NCBI GenBank assembly: GCA_033063855.1 | Contig: CP093831.1 | Coordinates: 18,848,001-18,912,000, forward strand | Direction: 5' to 3' | Length of the DNA stretch: 64,000 bases | Source: Smittia aterrima | Taxonomy: Eukaryota; Arthropoda; Insecta; Diptera; Chironomidae | Shown: piece by piece, positions 37,782 through 52,900 of the stretch | Layout: every line of letters starts with the position of its first letter | How positions within the stretch are numbered: the first letter of the stretch is position 1 | Notes under the pieces: generated by a model | Database searches by the model: none | The model's input: only the letters and a program-made list of their open reading frames with translations | What the model was told of the DNA's origin: nothing | Program-made: the position numbers and the translations under genes

Positions 37782-37818
37782 AACTGATTATATCGATCGC
37801 TCGTCTCGGCTTTTTATA
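37782..37818 (-). promoter_or_regulatory. Core promoter of spook (TATA box plus initiator)
   Basis: On the minus strand TATAAAAA (37818-37811) is followed by the initiator TCAGTT (37787-37782), placing the first TATA base 33 nt upstream of the predicted start A at 37785. This is the canonical arthropod spacing. The predicted 5' leader is about 97 nt to the ATG at 37688. Confidence 0.75.
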
Positions 37819-40800
37819 ACATTTCTCTTCCTTGCTCACCACCTCATTTTTATTTCTTACACTTTTTGTTTACGCTTAAGAACGTATGCGCAATGTACTT
37901 TGAGTGTGTGCTCGTATCAAATGATATCACATTCATTGAATTAATGGGTTTTGCTTCGGTTAGTGAGACTTCAAGTCGCATCAAGTCGATTCTTAAGCAA
38001 GTACATGAACGAGTTTTGTGTGCGTGGAGCTTGTCAACACGATTTAAGTTTGCCGGCTTTGCCGGCTGTATTGAAATTCTCAATGAAATGAAAAAGAAAC
38101 GATTATGTAACTCTTTCGTTCCCTTTCCAAATTTAAGATCGTGATAAATTCTAAAGAGAATGACACGAGATAAAAAAGCTTCAGAGATGTTTCATCAATC
38201 AATAGATTGGGGTGAAAAGAAATCCATCTTCACTGACCATCCGGTTCACATTCTCATCTTTCCCTTTTCCAGAACTCGTTGCTTTCATTTGAATCCATCG
38301 TCTTAACTTGTGTTAGATTAGTGTAGGCTCAACGCCAGATCCAACTTCGACGCTTCTTATATTCGTAATCGAATGAAAGTGAAAATGGTTATGTCACCAC
38401 AAATATTTGTTCTCGAAGCAACGTCAGTCTTATCGAGCCCTCTTCCAATGAAATCAATGCACCTACTTTCGCATTAGTTTTGCATGTTTATTTAGGATTG
38501 CAAGCAAAAGCAAAATTGTGTCGACAAATATTTACTTCTGGTTAAAAGTTATTTCAATATAAGTCAAAGCACAAAATCAGACCACCATTAATAAAGAATC
38601 GTTTAATTTTAGTTTACCAAAAAACCGCTTAATCCGCCTTCAGTTATTTTGGTTATGAAACATAAGCATAGACAAAATACTAATTGGGCTCAATTTATTT
38701 TCTGAAATTGCTTATAAGCATAATTTGAATCAGTTGACACAGCATTTGTACTTATTTGTCAGGAGTCACCTTTATGCCCTAAAGGCGTTGAATAATCAAT
38801 CACAAAAAATAAATACATGTATTTAGAAACTCAGAAGCTTCAATGCAAAATATTTCAGACGAAATCATATCAAATAACTTAAGAACTCGCCAAATTGTTG
38901 CGGCATTTCATTTAAGCTGCATGCGCAATCAATTGCCTTGATCAGCAATTTTAAGTTTGAAACTTGAGACCAAGAATTCTCGATTCATTCACGCGTGACG
39001 CTTACAACGCGAAATGATTTAATTGTTTAGGGAAACAGAAAATCCCCCGAAAAAAAGTTAGTAAGCTGCTAACGTCTCGTGATGTCATGTCTAAAATTTA
39101 TTCATCATTCGAAGTGTCAATGGCTCATGGATCGGTTAGGTAGTTTCGAGTTGTCTTATTAGTCAAAAGAATAGTAAAACTGTCTTGTCACATCTTGTTT
39201 AATGAAAGTTTCTCGGCTCCTTCAAGTCTCCTCTAAGTTTGGACCGGTTGAGCGGTAAGTGCAAAGAGAAATCAATCAAAATCACAGACTTTGTTGTAAT
39301 CTTTTAATTTATATAAAAAAAAGAAGTTTGTCGTTGATCGGGTCGACACTACGCACTTGTGAACTGCCCAGAAGTGAAACTGGTTTGATTAGAAAATATT
39401 GGAAGTTCTCCCTCAGATATAAACATCGCACTGACTTAATCGCAGATCAGCAATAAAATATACTACAACGTCAACTTGGCATGATCAAGTTTCACTATGT
39501 AGGAAGTGCTTGTGAAGAAAGACGACACCCTCAAGAAAGTCACGTTTAAGAACACAAGCTGATTTCGAGTAAAAATATTTGTGACTAGCTTTACCTGAGC
39601 GGCTGCGGGACCTATCAAAGTTGTATTTTTCGCAACTTTTCAGTTATCTAATTCGTTTACAGCAAATACTGTTAGAGACCGTGAAAAAGATGAATCATCA
39701 AAACAACTCTAATCTTCTCGAGTATTTTTATAAACCTAAAGTGAACTTTCCACTTTGTTTTTTTTTTAAATATCATCAAGATTTAATGATAATATTCGCC
39801 TAAAAATTGTTTTCGCAAATGTTTTCTCCAGAGAATTCACCGCATATTGATTTCTATCATTTTAGTAATTGAAAATATTTTTTAGAAACTTCATTGGTAC
39901 CAATTTTATTGGAAAATTTCCCTATCGAGTTCAACTCCAAGAGAGTAAACAAACGACGCCACGATTTGACAATTGGAAAAAACATTTTTCCAATGAACTT
40001 CATTTTTAGAACTTTCTGACAACTCTGCCAAAAAATATCAATTTTTATCGCAGTTAACACTTTACATCAGTTGCGAGTAAACATTTTAGGAGTTTAGGAG
40101 GAGAAATCACCATAAAGTTTTAGGGCGAGTTGGCTTTAAAATCAAGGAGCAGACCCAGAAACAACATTTTATTAAAAATATCTGCTCTATCTTCATCGAA
40201 TCACTTTTCAACGGAACATGCTCTTGAATATCATTATCCCCGCCGCCATATAGAACAATTTTTTCTTCATTATAATAAAAATAATCTAATTTTAAATACA
40301 CGCTGGTAAATATCTATGCATGTTTGTTGAACATCTCTCTGTCCTTCGTTCTGCTGCGGACTTGACTTCCGACCGACAAAACCCCAGGAAACTGACATCG
40401 AGAGGAGTAAAAGCTACAAAAAGTTAATTTAACTCTTGTTGGGGTTAATTGTTGACACTTTCTCGCGCGAGGGTCGCTTATCTGAACAACTGATTTCAAC
40501 TCATGAACGCTTTGAGCATATTAAGCGCAAGAGGAAGGTTCATGTTTATGATGAAGAGCAAATTTTTTAAGGAAGTTTGTAAGTTTTTTCAATGACTGAA
40601 AAATGAGAATTCTTAAAAAAATGAAAATGAAAATACGTTTTATTTCCAAAAATGTTTAAAAAAAAGTTGAAGCTGATTTAAAAAAATTAATAAAAATAAG
40701 ATTTTTTAAACATAAGCTTCAAAAAAAAAAGAAAATTTAATTTATATTCAATTATGTTTTGAGATTTATTAAGATTAATTATAATGATCAACGAGTGAAT

Positions 40801-43800
40801 CGACCAATCGTCTCCCAGACTGAAACTCGGACTATTCAAAATCCAATGATTGAGATAAGGGGCAGGATTTTAAAGCCTATCGTGACGGGGCCTATTTTGT
40901 TGAAGAGATCTTTTCGACTTGCATTTCATTCCCCAAAACTTTCACGCTCTCATCCATCTTAAGACGCTAAGCCATAAGAAAGCACATTCTGAGTTCTTCT
41001 CTCTTTGTAATTTATTGCGAAAGTTTTATGAGAATAGCTTTTTTGCTCTCTAATAGGTTTATTTATAAAAAATCTTTATCTAATATTAAATGTTGCACAT
41101 TAAGATAAACAAGAACGAGAGGCTGAAACAAAAGTCGAACTGAATAAAGATCAGAATTTTATAAATGATAATAATTACAATTGCAAAACTTTCTCGTTGT
41201 TTCTCGAATTTCTCTGTCTCTTGATTAATCTTATCATTTTTCGCTGCTTTCGCTTTCACTTCTAAATCCTTTTTACTGATTCTTCGTTTTGGAAAGAAGC
41301 GTTATTCTTGCTTGCTCGAAGGCAGAAAGCTATCTTCTTATCACATTAATAAAATATCAGGAGTTGTAATGGTATACCTGGAGGTGCCAATCAAAATCAG
41401 AATTTTTGAAGGCGAGAGGAATCTCCGTTATTATTGAAAATTCTATGCACGCTGAATCGAAGATGCGTAAACACATTAACGTATATTACATTTTTTTTAT
41501 CAGAAATATTTCGATATTTGAAAGCATTTTTGTGGAATAATAATTCTCATTTCTAGATCTAAAGCAGCCTCTGCTGCCATCTGATGAGGTTTTACTTCTG
41601 CAACAGCTTGGGCAAATATTGAATAAATTTTCAGCATGACCTTGCCTGACCTCATCCAATTTGATTTCCAATCGAATTAAACATTAAAACATAGTTATGA
41701 ATGAACGAATGAATTCATGAATGAAGCGACTCGTGACGTCATTAAAATAATATCAACAAATGTCCAATCTTTCTCCTGCTGAATAATATTTTTTGTGATC
41801 ATTGGAACTATGTGAAAATGTAAACAATGTGAAGGAAGAAACATGTGATGCTCTCAGCACATGTTTCATGATCGTGCAATTCAGTTTTAACGACATCCAA
41901 CGCTATCTGTTGGCAAATGTCTTTGCCTTCGTTTTGAAAGGAAAGTTTCAGCTGCATAACGCGAGTAAATAAGCGCAGACGGTAAATAGCGACGACGTAG
42001 AAGTTTAAAGAAAATTTCATCTTTTCCTGCACTGCACGAATCTTTCTTTTTTCTTTTTTTTCGTCCGTCCCGCAATGAAGGAATACGAAGAACTTTCTCA
42101 ACGAGTAGCTGCTTTCGCTTTGACGCTGGTCCAGGGAAGACAAAACAAATTCAATTTGTCTTATGTACAAGCCGTAAAGCACGGGCTATGACATGTCTTG
42201 AACGTCGATGATAAAAAGAAAACGCGAATAAATAATAAAAGCTTCAACGCACACAAACGACAAGATCCCTCCCCGTCTTGATGATTTGGCGTCGTCGATT
42301 GGCCGACATTGCGCAGTTTCATTTAAACTTCGGTTCGTGAAGAAAAAAGCTTCGTGAAAATTCGAGAGAGAATCCGGCGTCGTGAGAGAGCGACCTGATG
42401 TTTCCTGATTTGGCACAGAGAAGCTTGATAGGAAAGACTCTTGTTTGTCTTTCCTATCTTTCGACACGGAGGAAAAGTGCGGCAGCAGGCAAAATATCTT
42501 TGCACGTCTATAAATTGCTCAGTTTTTATTGAGCTCTGCTGCGTGATAGTCGTTAAGAGAGAGAGTAAATATAATTTTAAAACGCAAACATCATAAGATC
42601 TTGCACTCACTGGCAATTTAATTATGATAACAGAAGTAACGATTTGTGTTAGATTGAGTTGCGGATCTTCTCGTTAGTCATCCGCATGATGAAACCGCAT
42701 CGGGACGCGTTAAAGTTTTGAAATTTATAATCAGATTAGTAAACAAAGCGGAGTGTGTGCGCTATAATATCATGATTTTCCAGTGCACATTTGAATTATA
42801 ATAAAGTGAAACGAAGAGAGACTTGCAACGATCAATTAAATTTTCAATAATCGATTCAGTGATTTTATCGCACAAAGCAATGAAATTTTTTAATTGAATT
42901 AATTTTAATTGGAAAAGTGTTTCGAACAGATTTTAGGCACATCATCGTTGATGACATTAAAGCAAATAATGTTGATGGAATGGATTGACTGATAGTATCC
43001 TTTGATTGGATAACTTGTCATTGTCAAGCTTTCTTATCAAATGAAGCATTAAACATCTTCAAGATTTCGCTAATCACGATATTTATTTATAAAAAATTTA
43101 ATAAAATCCTTGAAGCTTAACATAGCATTCATCTCCGACGAAATGAAATAAAACTTCCTCAACAACATTTCGAAACTGCCTTTGAGCAATCTAAATAATT
43201 TCTTTTTCAGCGCGAGGAAAAGTTTAAGAATATGAAAAATTTCTCTTAACCCGTCTTTCGTCCTCCTAAGAACTCCTAAGGAACAGCACGGAAGAGAAAA
43301 ACTTTTCAATTAGTTATGAAATCTTAATTATAAAAATTATACGTAGAATTGCGGGTTTTTGTTGGAACACACCGACAGCGTTCGCAATGAAGGAGCAATG
43401 TTTGCCATCACGTCTTGCCTAAACATATTTAATGATGAAAATGAGCAAGTTTGAGCAAGTTTAGTTTTCCTTCTGTTGACGAGCAATCTCTTCCTAAACA
43501 TGAATCGCGCTCTTTGGGAAACTTTGCCGTCTTGAACTTATCGACAAATCTTTCCAAACACTTTTTGCTTCGTTTTTAATTAAACGTATTTTGGATAATC
43601 GCAGAGAAAACTTTTTCAATAAGAGAAACTTTAATAAATCCATGCTCTCACAGTCAGACATTCCAAAGCATCAACAAAAATGTTGAATAATGTTTACAAT
43701 GACAATAAAATGTGCATAAATCATGCGAAAGCTATTTTTACATGAAAACATAAATTTCCCACAGAGAATTGAAACCACTAAAATCATAAACATTCAAGCG

Positions 43801-43988
43801 AGCAACGAGTGTTTAATTTGCGAGAGAGACGAGCAAGGACCGCTGAGCCATAAATTAAGTGCTAAAACAAATTAAATTAAATTATTTCGCGAGCTGGTCG
43901 ATCTCGTGGAGAGTTTCGGTTCAAGCGGCGATAGAAAAGTGTGCAGAAATTAGAATCAAATGAAACTAAATCAAATAAAGTGCAGTTG
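37819..43988. other. Intergenic region between spook and DIP gene B
   Basis: 6.2 kb of AT-rich DNA. It should hold spook upstream control sequences on the left and the DIP-B promoter/5' leader on the right. Open frames up to about 124 codons occur on both strands without splice or motif support. No RNA gene or transposon was recognised. Confidence 0.4.
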
Positions 43989-46900
43989 ATGTTTCCGCGG
44001 AGCTACATAGGAGCTCTCGTGCTACTGGTGTCATCGCTGGTACCATCGAGAGTGTCCTCAAATTCTAATGCCATAATTCCGTCGACCAATGGTAAGTTTG
44101 CTTTCTTTGTTCAGATAGTAAAATTAATTTGAAGTCATGTGTGAAATAATTGTCGACGTGATGAATGCCACAAAACGTTTCTCATGTTGAAAAACAATTT
44201 TAAATGTTTTTGGAACATTTTATTCGGGAAAATGATTTTAATTTACTTTTATTTGACACATTTTCGGCGATGTTGAGCGTTAAAGTTCCATCCGAAATCA
44301 TCAAATTTAAATGTTGAAAGCTACGCTGGGCAAAAGAAAACTTTTCCCAGCAATGAAATTTATTTTTTAATGTTTTTTTTCGTAAAGTTCTGTAATGAAA
44401 ATTTGGGGGAAATTCATTTGAAAACTTTTCATTTAAAAATGCAAATAAATTAAATAAAGTGTTATGGGTGTTTACAACATGCGGTTTTATCAGTGTTAAG
44501 TTATTTTATTAAAAAGCTTTAAAGTTTACATTACAATAACTATGAATATTTTGCACCGTCAATTCGATAAAAGTCAGTGCAATTAGAAAAAAAATTGACA
44601 TAATTTCTGTTTGTACGGATCAATTTTAAACGTTTTAATGAGGAGAGGAAAAACAGGTCTCTAACATTTAAACTTGTCGTGTTAATATTTTCCAAACAAA
44701 ACGGCATCAGTAACAAATCTCGTAAATGTAAAAATTACTTTTTAATTTCAAACATCTCCCACGCATAACATTCAACAAGCAAACCGTAATAAAAATTAAG
44801 CGCGCAAATTAACTGTTGACAATGATAATCCTCAGAAACAATGTCGCGTTTCGTGATGATCATAATCCCCATTAACCGTAGCAGAAGCCGCCACCTTCCG
44901 ATTAAAGCCACGTTCACAAAGCGTTCACTTTCACAGCTTGCCTTTAACTCGATTAATTGCGAAGGCGAGAAATGTGGAAGGGAGTAGAAAGCGTCTGCCT
45001 AATTTTCACTGAGATTTAATGATTTAATGAAATTTTAACTTTTAATTTTAATCTTCCGCTCATTGTTTCAACAAAAAAAATATAAGAAAGAAAGAAAAAT
45101 CGATAGAATGACTTTTAAAAAAGAATGAATTTAAGGGCGGATAGGATGAAGTGAAAAGCAACAATGAGACAGATAACAGCAAAGGAATTCATATTTATTC
45201 TGTTGAATGCTTGCTGTACATAAAATCCTCCCTCAATGTACAGTTGAAATAAAAATGTGGAAGTTTTATCTTTCATGCCAAATTCCAGAACGAGAATCAA
45301 GATAGGAGATTTTTTCGTTTTCGTATTCTTTTAATCCTGATTCGGATGAAGAAATACGCGCATTGCGTCTGATGAGAATTTTAATGGAAAACAAAAGGTA
45401 GAAGACCAAACTCTTCATTTCTATTAAAAACGGAGAGGCAACCCAAAGAAAACTTTCCACTTAATAAAGCCCAAGCTGTCTTGTTAAGGAGACAAGTCGA
45501 GAAAAGTAGCAATATATTTTTAAAATTGGAAACATTTTCCTTTTAGATGTATCGAAATAAGTTCTTAACTTTCAATAGATTAATTCAATTCGTTGACTTA
45601 ATACAAGTTTGTCATCATCATATTTCTGATTTAAATCGAGAACAATTGTCAGTTTCATGAACTTTGCGATAGCCGAAACATCGTAAAGCGGATGGCAACG
45701 AGAGTGAAAAATATGGAAATGCAATTAACAGATATTTGCAATTGAAATGTGTGCTGCGTACGAAGCTTCCGCTTAAATTAGTCTAGATTTTATCGAAATT
45801 CATCGTTGTGGCTTCGGCAATTATTACATTTGCATATCACGCTGGTAATCATACTCGCTTCCTCTTTCTCTCTTCATTTCAGTGATAAACGAGGAACCAG
45901 AATTTACGGAAACTATAGAAAATGTCACTGTACCTGCAGGTAAAAAATTTTCTTGAAATTTTATTAATCACGATTTTTATTTCTTAATTTTTTTCATACT
46001 TTCAGGAAGGAATGTTCGATTAGCGTGTTCAGTTAAAAATTTGGGATCTTACAAGGTAAGGTCACCCCTTTCAATTAAATATTACCCTTATTTTTTATCA
46101 CAGTAGACGACAGAAAAGGATTCAATAAATTTCATTAGCTTTAATTAAGCAACTCAAACTCGTTGAGATTTTATCGATCGCCTCAGGGTCAATGTTCAGT
46201 TTTCAATAGAAAGGATGCTTCAACCTATCAACAAATTTTTGAGTATCTAATTTATGCTGTTGTTGAATTATGAGAATATTAAATTTGTATTTTTACAATC
46301 CTCTTGAGGTTTCTAGACTATCGGCGTCGTCCGGTTGTTCACCAATGTAACTTAAGAATGCAACTGGATCTCATTAATATAAATAAATTGCTAATTTTTT
46401 AAAGGGAATATGTAAAATTGTTTATTTTTTCAAGCGTCGAGCGTAATTTTGAAATATGCTCAATCAAGTCTCATCATTCAAGAGAGTTCTCAAACAATTA
46501 ACAAATTGAATTGACACTTACGCCCCGTCGTCGCGCTTCTTCCATCGAAAATTAAGCAGGAAACTTTTTCATGTTTTCCTTAAGTTTTTCTAAAGAATTT
46601 GAATTGCAAATTAAATATCATTAGCAATGTTGAACATCATCACTTTCTTTAGCTGGAAGCTCATTACAAAGTCTTTTTACTTGCTCTCTGGCAAACACAG
46701 CACAAAAACATCAACAATCATGGTCTGATTAATTGCAGTTTAATGATCAATCACTGTAATTGGTAGGAAGTTGAATTTAATACACCAAGAGCTCAATAAA
46801 AACAAAATCAGATTGTCGGAGGCGATTGTGAAAGCGAGAAAAAGCCGGCAAACAAATGTAGACTAGAACAAAAAGTAGATCAAGCTCCGAAGTTGAACTG

Positions 46901-49900
46901 TTTGCAAAACAAAACAGAATTGCGAAATAAATAAAAACGAGATAAAACTTTTTAATCTGCCAAAAAATATTTCTCTCACTCTCGCTAGGGAAGGTCTGGT
47001 TTTTAAAGCGGGAAGCGACACAAACAATTGCTAAATGCAATTAAAAATACGTTTCGGAAATTTTCAATGTTTTCCACGCTTTGCTCTTGATGATTATAGG
47101 GTGGCTCGTCGTATATAAACGTTATGTGTTAAATACATTATGCACAACCACATTCCATCGCACCACACAGAAATTCAATTACAAGCACAGCCAGCCAAGT
47201 CAAGGCCACAGTTGAGTTTTTTTTATTCCGAAAATCACGAGGAAAACTCTTTTGTTACAAAGCAGGGACGAAAACATGAGCGAAAATATGTTTGCTTACA
47301 TTTCCTCGTCGGAAGTAATAAAATGTTGGAATTTATTCATTTCCAATCTTACAAGAGTGTGTGAGGGACGAAAGATTTCGATTTTGCAATGAAACTTTCA
47401 CCAAGAGAGTAATCACGTCTTCAAAATAGAATGTTTCTTGTTTAATTGGATTTTTCTTTACGTTCTCCTCGATCATTCTTGCCTTTTTGCTTTCATAAAT
47501 ATTGATTTCTACATCACAAAGAAAACGGTCTAATCCTTGTTGAAAGCTCTAAGACACAACAGCTGTCATCAGAAGCGTGAAACAGCTTTAAAAATTCCTC
47601 TAGAGTGATTCATCCTGTCGGCAAAAAGTACTTAAACTCCCTCAAAATTACGGCCACAAAATTATTCGGTTATGTTTTCCTCGTGGTTGAGGTTGAAAGC
47701 TGTTGTACATAGCAATCGAGTGAGAGAGAAAGAGACTTAGAATCGGTTGTTGAATTCCTTCAAGACCTTTTCCTACAAGAGGAAAGAATGAAAAAAGAAC
47801 GGATAAACGTCAGATGTTGAAACAGGGAGAGAAGAACTTAAGAGCAATAATTTGGCAACTTTGGATGATGACTTATAACATGTGTTATGAATTGTTTTGT
47901 TTCTTTTTTCTGCGCTCCCTCGTCTCTCTCGAGATGTGATGAAAACGTCTTATACAACAATGAAGAGGGCTTTTATTAGTCTCGAGACAGGCAGCAAGCG
48001 GAAACCCTTAATTCAACAGACTTTCAAAAGTAACAACATAATCAAATTATGCCTTTCTCGATTTTCTTACCTAACATCGTGGTCCTCCCTGATTCATTCA
48101 TATTTTTATTCATGAAGTCAAGGTAAATTACATACTCGAGTGAACACATCTCATGAATAGGTTTTATTATGCTCTCTCATTTCGTTCTTTTACCCAACGC
48201 TATCTCAACACAAATATTTGTCTATGACACATTCAATCGCTAACAAGCAAAGGGAGAAAAGAAAACATCTACAAAAAACATTTTCTCTTCAATTCCTTTT
48301 CATCGACCATCTCGAATTTACTGATTACTGCTTCTTAACTCTTCAATAGCATCATTAAGTTTTCCTTTGACTTCCGATTGGAGAGAAATATCGAGACTTG
48401 ACCATCGTTTTCACAGTCAATCGCTTACTTTTCTCTTTTATATCGTTTCAGGTCGCTTGGATGCACTTTGAGCAATCAGCAATATTGACTGTACATAATC
48501 ATGTAATTACTAGAAATCCTCGAATATCAGTGACACATGATAAGCATGATAAGTACAAGACCTGGTTCCTACATATTGCGAACGTGCAGGAGGAAGACAA
48601 GGGTAGATACATGTGCCAAATAAATACCGTCACAGCGAAAACGCAATTCGGTTATGTACACGTCGTCGGTAAGCATCTTTAAGTTTGTAAAGTTTGGTTG
48701 AGTTCTCGGGCCGAGAATCTCAGCTCAGTTGACTCTCAAAGAGTTCTATAGAAGAACTTCAAATTATTTTTAATGATGGCTCAACTCAACTCAGTTGAGG
48801 ATAGTGTCTTTCCCTTCTTCTACAAAAGCACTCAGCTATTCAAGAAATTTTTTACATTTAACTTGAGTTTTTGTACTCGCTTTTTTCAATTATTTCCTTT
48901 TCAATCATTTCTGCGATGAAAAAAAAAACTGCAGCACTCAAGTAAACTTTTAAATGGAAAAAAGAAATCTAAATGAATTTTTTTCTCCTTCATCTGCAAA
49001 GCGAAGAAAGAATGTCACTGAGGAAATATAATGAATTTTTAATTGAGAAAACACACAAAAATATTTAATCCGCTTGAACCAAGAAAAGGTTTTTCTTGCT
49101 CGCTTTTCAATTTGAATTGAGATGTTTCTTAATACATACTTCGTCTTTTTCAACTCAAACACTTCACGTGGAGTCGCAACAAAATAAACTTCAAAGCCAT
49201 TTCCTTAAGGAATCGCTGTGCTGTTGCTCTACGAATAAATTTCGTTGTATAAAATCGAAAAAGAATGAAAAACGCATGTAGAAAACTTTTCACGAGTTTG
49301 GTACGTTTAAGGAATTAATAATCAGTTGAAAAAGTTTAATCATACGACTCTTTAAATTTTCTAACAGTAACAAAGCTGACTCATTGAATTTTCGAGAAGA
49401 ATTCAATTTGAATTCTGCATTCTAAAGAATCGTACAAACATTAATTCAAAGTGATTTCAATACTTTAAAATTCAATCAATTCTTTTCTTTCAGTCCCACC
49501 GAACATCGACGACAGTCTAAGTTCAAGTGACGTGATTGTTCGTGAAGGTTCGAACATTACATTAAAGTGTCGTGCACATGGCTCACCACAGCCCACAATT
49601 AAATGGAAGCGTGGTGAGTATCTATTGTTCCTTTAATAAATATTTTTAAATTATATTTTTTACAACTAAAAAACAAGACGACAACAGCAAGATAAACATC
49701 AACAAATCATTATCTGGTATGAAAATTATCTCTTTTCTTCAATCGTCATTTAATTTCGTGATAAATAAAATTGAATTCTTTCTTCCCTCAAGTTTACGAA
49801 TGGGACGCGGAAATGCTCGAAATCTCGAGGATATCACGTTTGGATATGGGAGCATATTTATGCATTGCTCAGAACTCAGTTCCTCCAAGCGTCAGCAAAA

Positions 49901-52900
49901 GGATCAAAGTTTCAGTTGACTGTAAGTAGATTAATCAACAATCAAACTTAACCGTCATTTAAAAAAGTTTTGTTCACGGAAAATGCTGGGATTAAGCACT
50001 GAAAGCTGATATCAGTTCTGAAACTCGATACAATTTTAAATTCTTATGCAAATACATTAGCACGAGTGCCTTGCTACTACATGTTTTAGCATATTCCATT
50101 CAATTAGAAGTGCAAACATTAAAGCTGCCTGCAGGAAGGAGACGAGAGTTTGTTATTCAAATTGTCATTAAAGTCATAGAACTCGAATTGAGCTAAATTT
50201 CTAATTTAGATTTGAACAACCTTGAATTAAAGTATCATTTCCCAATGTTAATTGTCATTCGGACGATGTCGGAGATTGCTTTGAGAAAATCAATAAACAC
50301 CATTTGGTCAGATTCTAGTGACCGATATTTTCTATTTTCTCACTTGACCGTGGTTCGGAAACTAACCCGGGCAACAGTTGAGGGCAAAAAAGTAATTATT
50401 GGATCGAATTTTATGCTCAATTTGTTGAGTTTATTGGGTATTGTGTACGATAGTGAAGACGTTGAGGCTTTTGGGATAAAAGTAAACAAACAATGGAATT
50501 TCATGATAGCTTTGGATTCAAGTGACGACAATGAGAAAAAAAATCTGTGAGCTTCGATAATTTAATTTATTAATAAACTAGTTCGACATTCGCAGCAGTG
50601 CCGTTTCTCAAAAAAAATTCGAAATAATTTGCCTTTTCTCAATTATTTCTGCTCTTCTGTCAAGCGTTAGCGTGTACCAAACGGATGATGATAATTCTTA
50701 ATTATGGTTCAACCCAACATGCGCTCCTAATGAAAAATAAACTTTTCTCTCCAGCCGCTTCAACGAACAAACGAAAAACTGTTGCGATGTATCATTAGCT
50801 GTCACAAATTGACGCATATTTGTTGATCCAGCAACGTCGACATAATGTCGACAAGAGCAAGTGTAAATATTTTATTAATAATTTTTCATTCTTCCAATTG
50901 TTTAACAATAACAATTTCCTTCCGCTTTCACTTGAGAGCTATTAATAAATGCGCCTTATGGAAAATGCCAGAGAAAGGGAAAGATATTTCTTGAAAGGCC
51001 ATGTCAAGTTAAGCATTATGCGGCAAAAGATTTGAGGAAAAAATCATTGAAAATATTAAAACAATATGGAACACTTGTTTTGCATATTATTAGGAAAATT
51101 CTTGGTTCACTGTCTAGGAGATTTAGGGTGCGGAGAAATCTATCTTCTTTCCTTCTAGTGGCTTAAAGCAACGAGGGTTTTCCTCTCTAAGACTTAAGTT
51201 GGTTCAAGAAGTTAAAAAAGAATAAATATTTACGTAAGAAATCTGGTGAAGAAGTTCTTATGTCGAGGGAGATACAAAAAGCTATAGAAAGAGAGATATA
51301 GGAAAAGAAAAACCTCGGAAAATCCTCGAAAAAGCAAAAGAGAAAATTTGTTAAATTTTTAAACGTTTGCACGCAAACCATAAGAATCGCGAGAAAGATG
51401 AAAAATTAATAAATAAAGGGGGATCAAAAGTCTTAATTCTTCAATTATTTATATCTTCGTTTTATCTCTTTTATTAAAATAAAAGAAAGCAAGAGCAAAT
51501 CTAAAGCGGAAAAACTCTTCTTGAGCTCCCGGGCAAAATTGAATTCAACTTTTATTTGATTTTATTTAATTTGGCATGCTTAATTGGAAAACAAAAATTT
51601 GACGTGTTTTGAATTTTAAAGTGAAATCGATAGGGGGAGCAGAAGAAGACGACTAATCGAAGTTATTGTCAACTGAGTTTGAAAAATCGAATGTTAGAGT
51701 TGCCTTTGGAATCTAAATTAGCTTTGAACGTCTTAAAGTTTTCTTTAGGGTTCGTCGGAAGCCGTGCTTCTCCCTTGCTTCTCCTTGACTGCCTGTATTT
51801 GCAAGCAAGGAGAAGCAAGGTTGCAAGCATGCCTCCAAATTTTGAAAAACTGTCTTTTTAAAAAAAATGACGCATTGATTAAAATTGATTTAGGGTGATT
51901 TACGTTGGGACAGACACGTACCCTCCGACAGACACTCACTATTGTGAGCTTCCCTGACCACGGAGAAAAATTTCATTGCAAGTTTCCGAAAGCTAAATAA
52001 TCAAAGCGATCAGAAAAATGAAAATTAAAAAATTAGCTGGTCAGGGAAGCTCACAATAGTGAGTGTCTGTCGGAGGGTACGTGTCTGTCCCAACGTAAAT
52101 CACCCTAATTGAAAATTCTTGATTCAAATTCGCTGAAATTTTGATAATTTATTTTTTGATAGTTTCTTGATTGGAAAACAAGTCGATTTTTATAAAAATA
52201 TGTTTTCCACTTTGCACAATAAGACAAATCCATCGATGTATAACTTGAGTAGGTGACATAAGTGGTCTGTGATTAATTTTGACTTATGTGTCAGAAAACT
52301 GTTTTAAACACTATTTTGTTCATTTTTCATTTATTGGTTCCGATTTCTGAGGTTATTTTTTACCATAATTACCTGCTCCACCTTTTAACATTGTACATCA
52401 AATGAAGCGCTTGATTGTCTTCTACAACTCTGGATAAAAATATTTTACAATTTAATCAACAACAAACCGTAATTGATGAAAAAGTTCAAAAACAAGTGAA
52501 ATTTTTTAAGAAAATCTGACTTTGAAGACTAATTGTGCAAAGTGGAAAACATGTTTTTATAAAAATCGACTTGTTTTCCAATCAAGAAAGTACAAAAAAA
52601 TAAATTATCAAAATTTCAACGAATTTGAATTAAGAGTTTTCAATTAAATCAATTTTAATTATTGCGTCATTTTTTTTAAGAAACGCGTTTTTGAAATTTG
52701 GAGGCATGCTTGCAACCTTGCTTCTCCAGGGAGAAGCATGGATAGTGATTGCAAGCAAGAAGCAAGCTTCCAAACGCGACGCACCCTAGTTTTCTTAAAC
52801 AAGAATCTACGGTTTTCCTCAGAATGAAAATTTATTAATTCACTGGCAAAACATTAAATGTTTAAAATCGAAATCCGCTGTGAGACTGCTAAAAGAATTT

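Noticed and set aside
43941..43988. N-terminal extension of DIP gene B using an upstream non-ATG codon
   Set aside because: It begins with GTG and would bury the signal peptide; ATG at 43989 places the signal peptide at the N-terminus.
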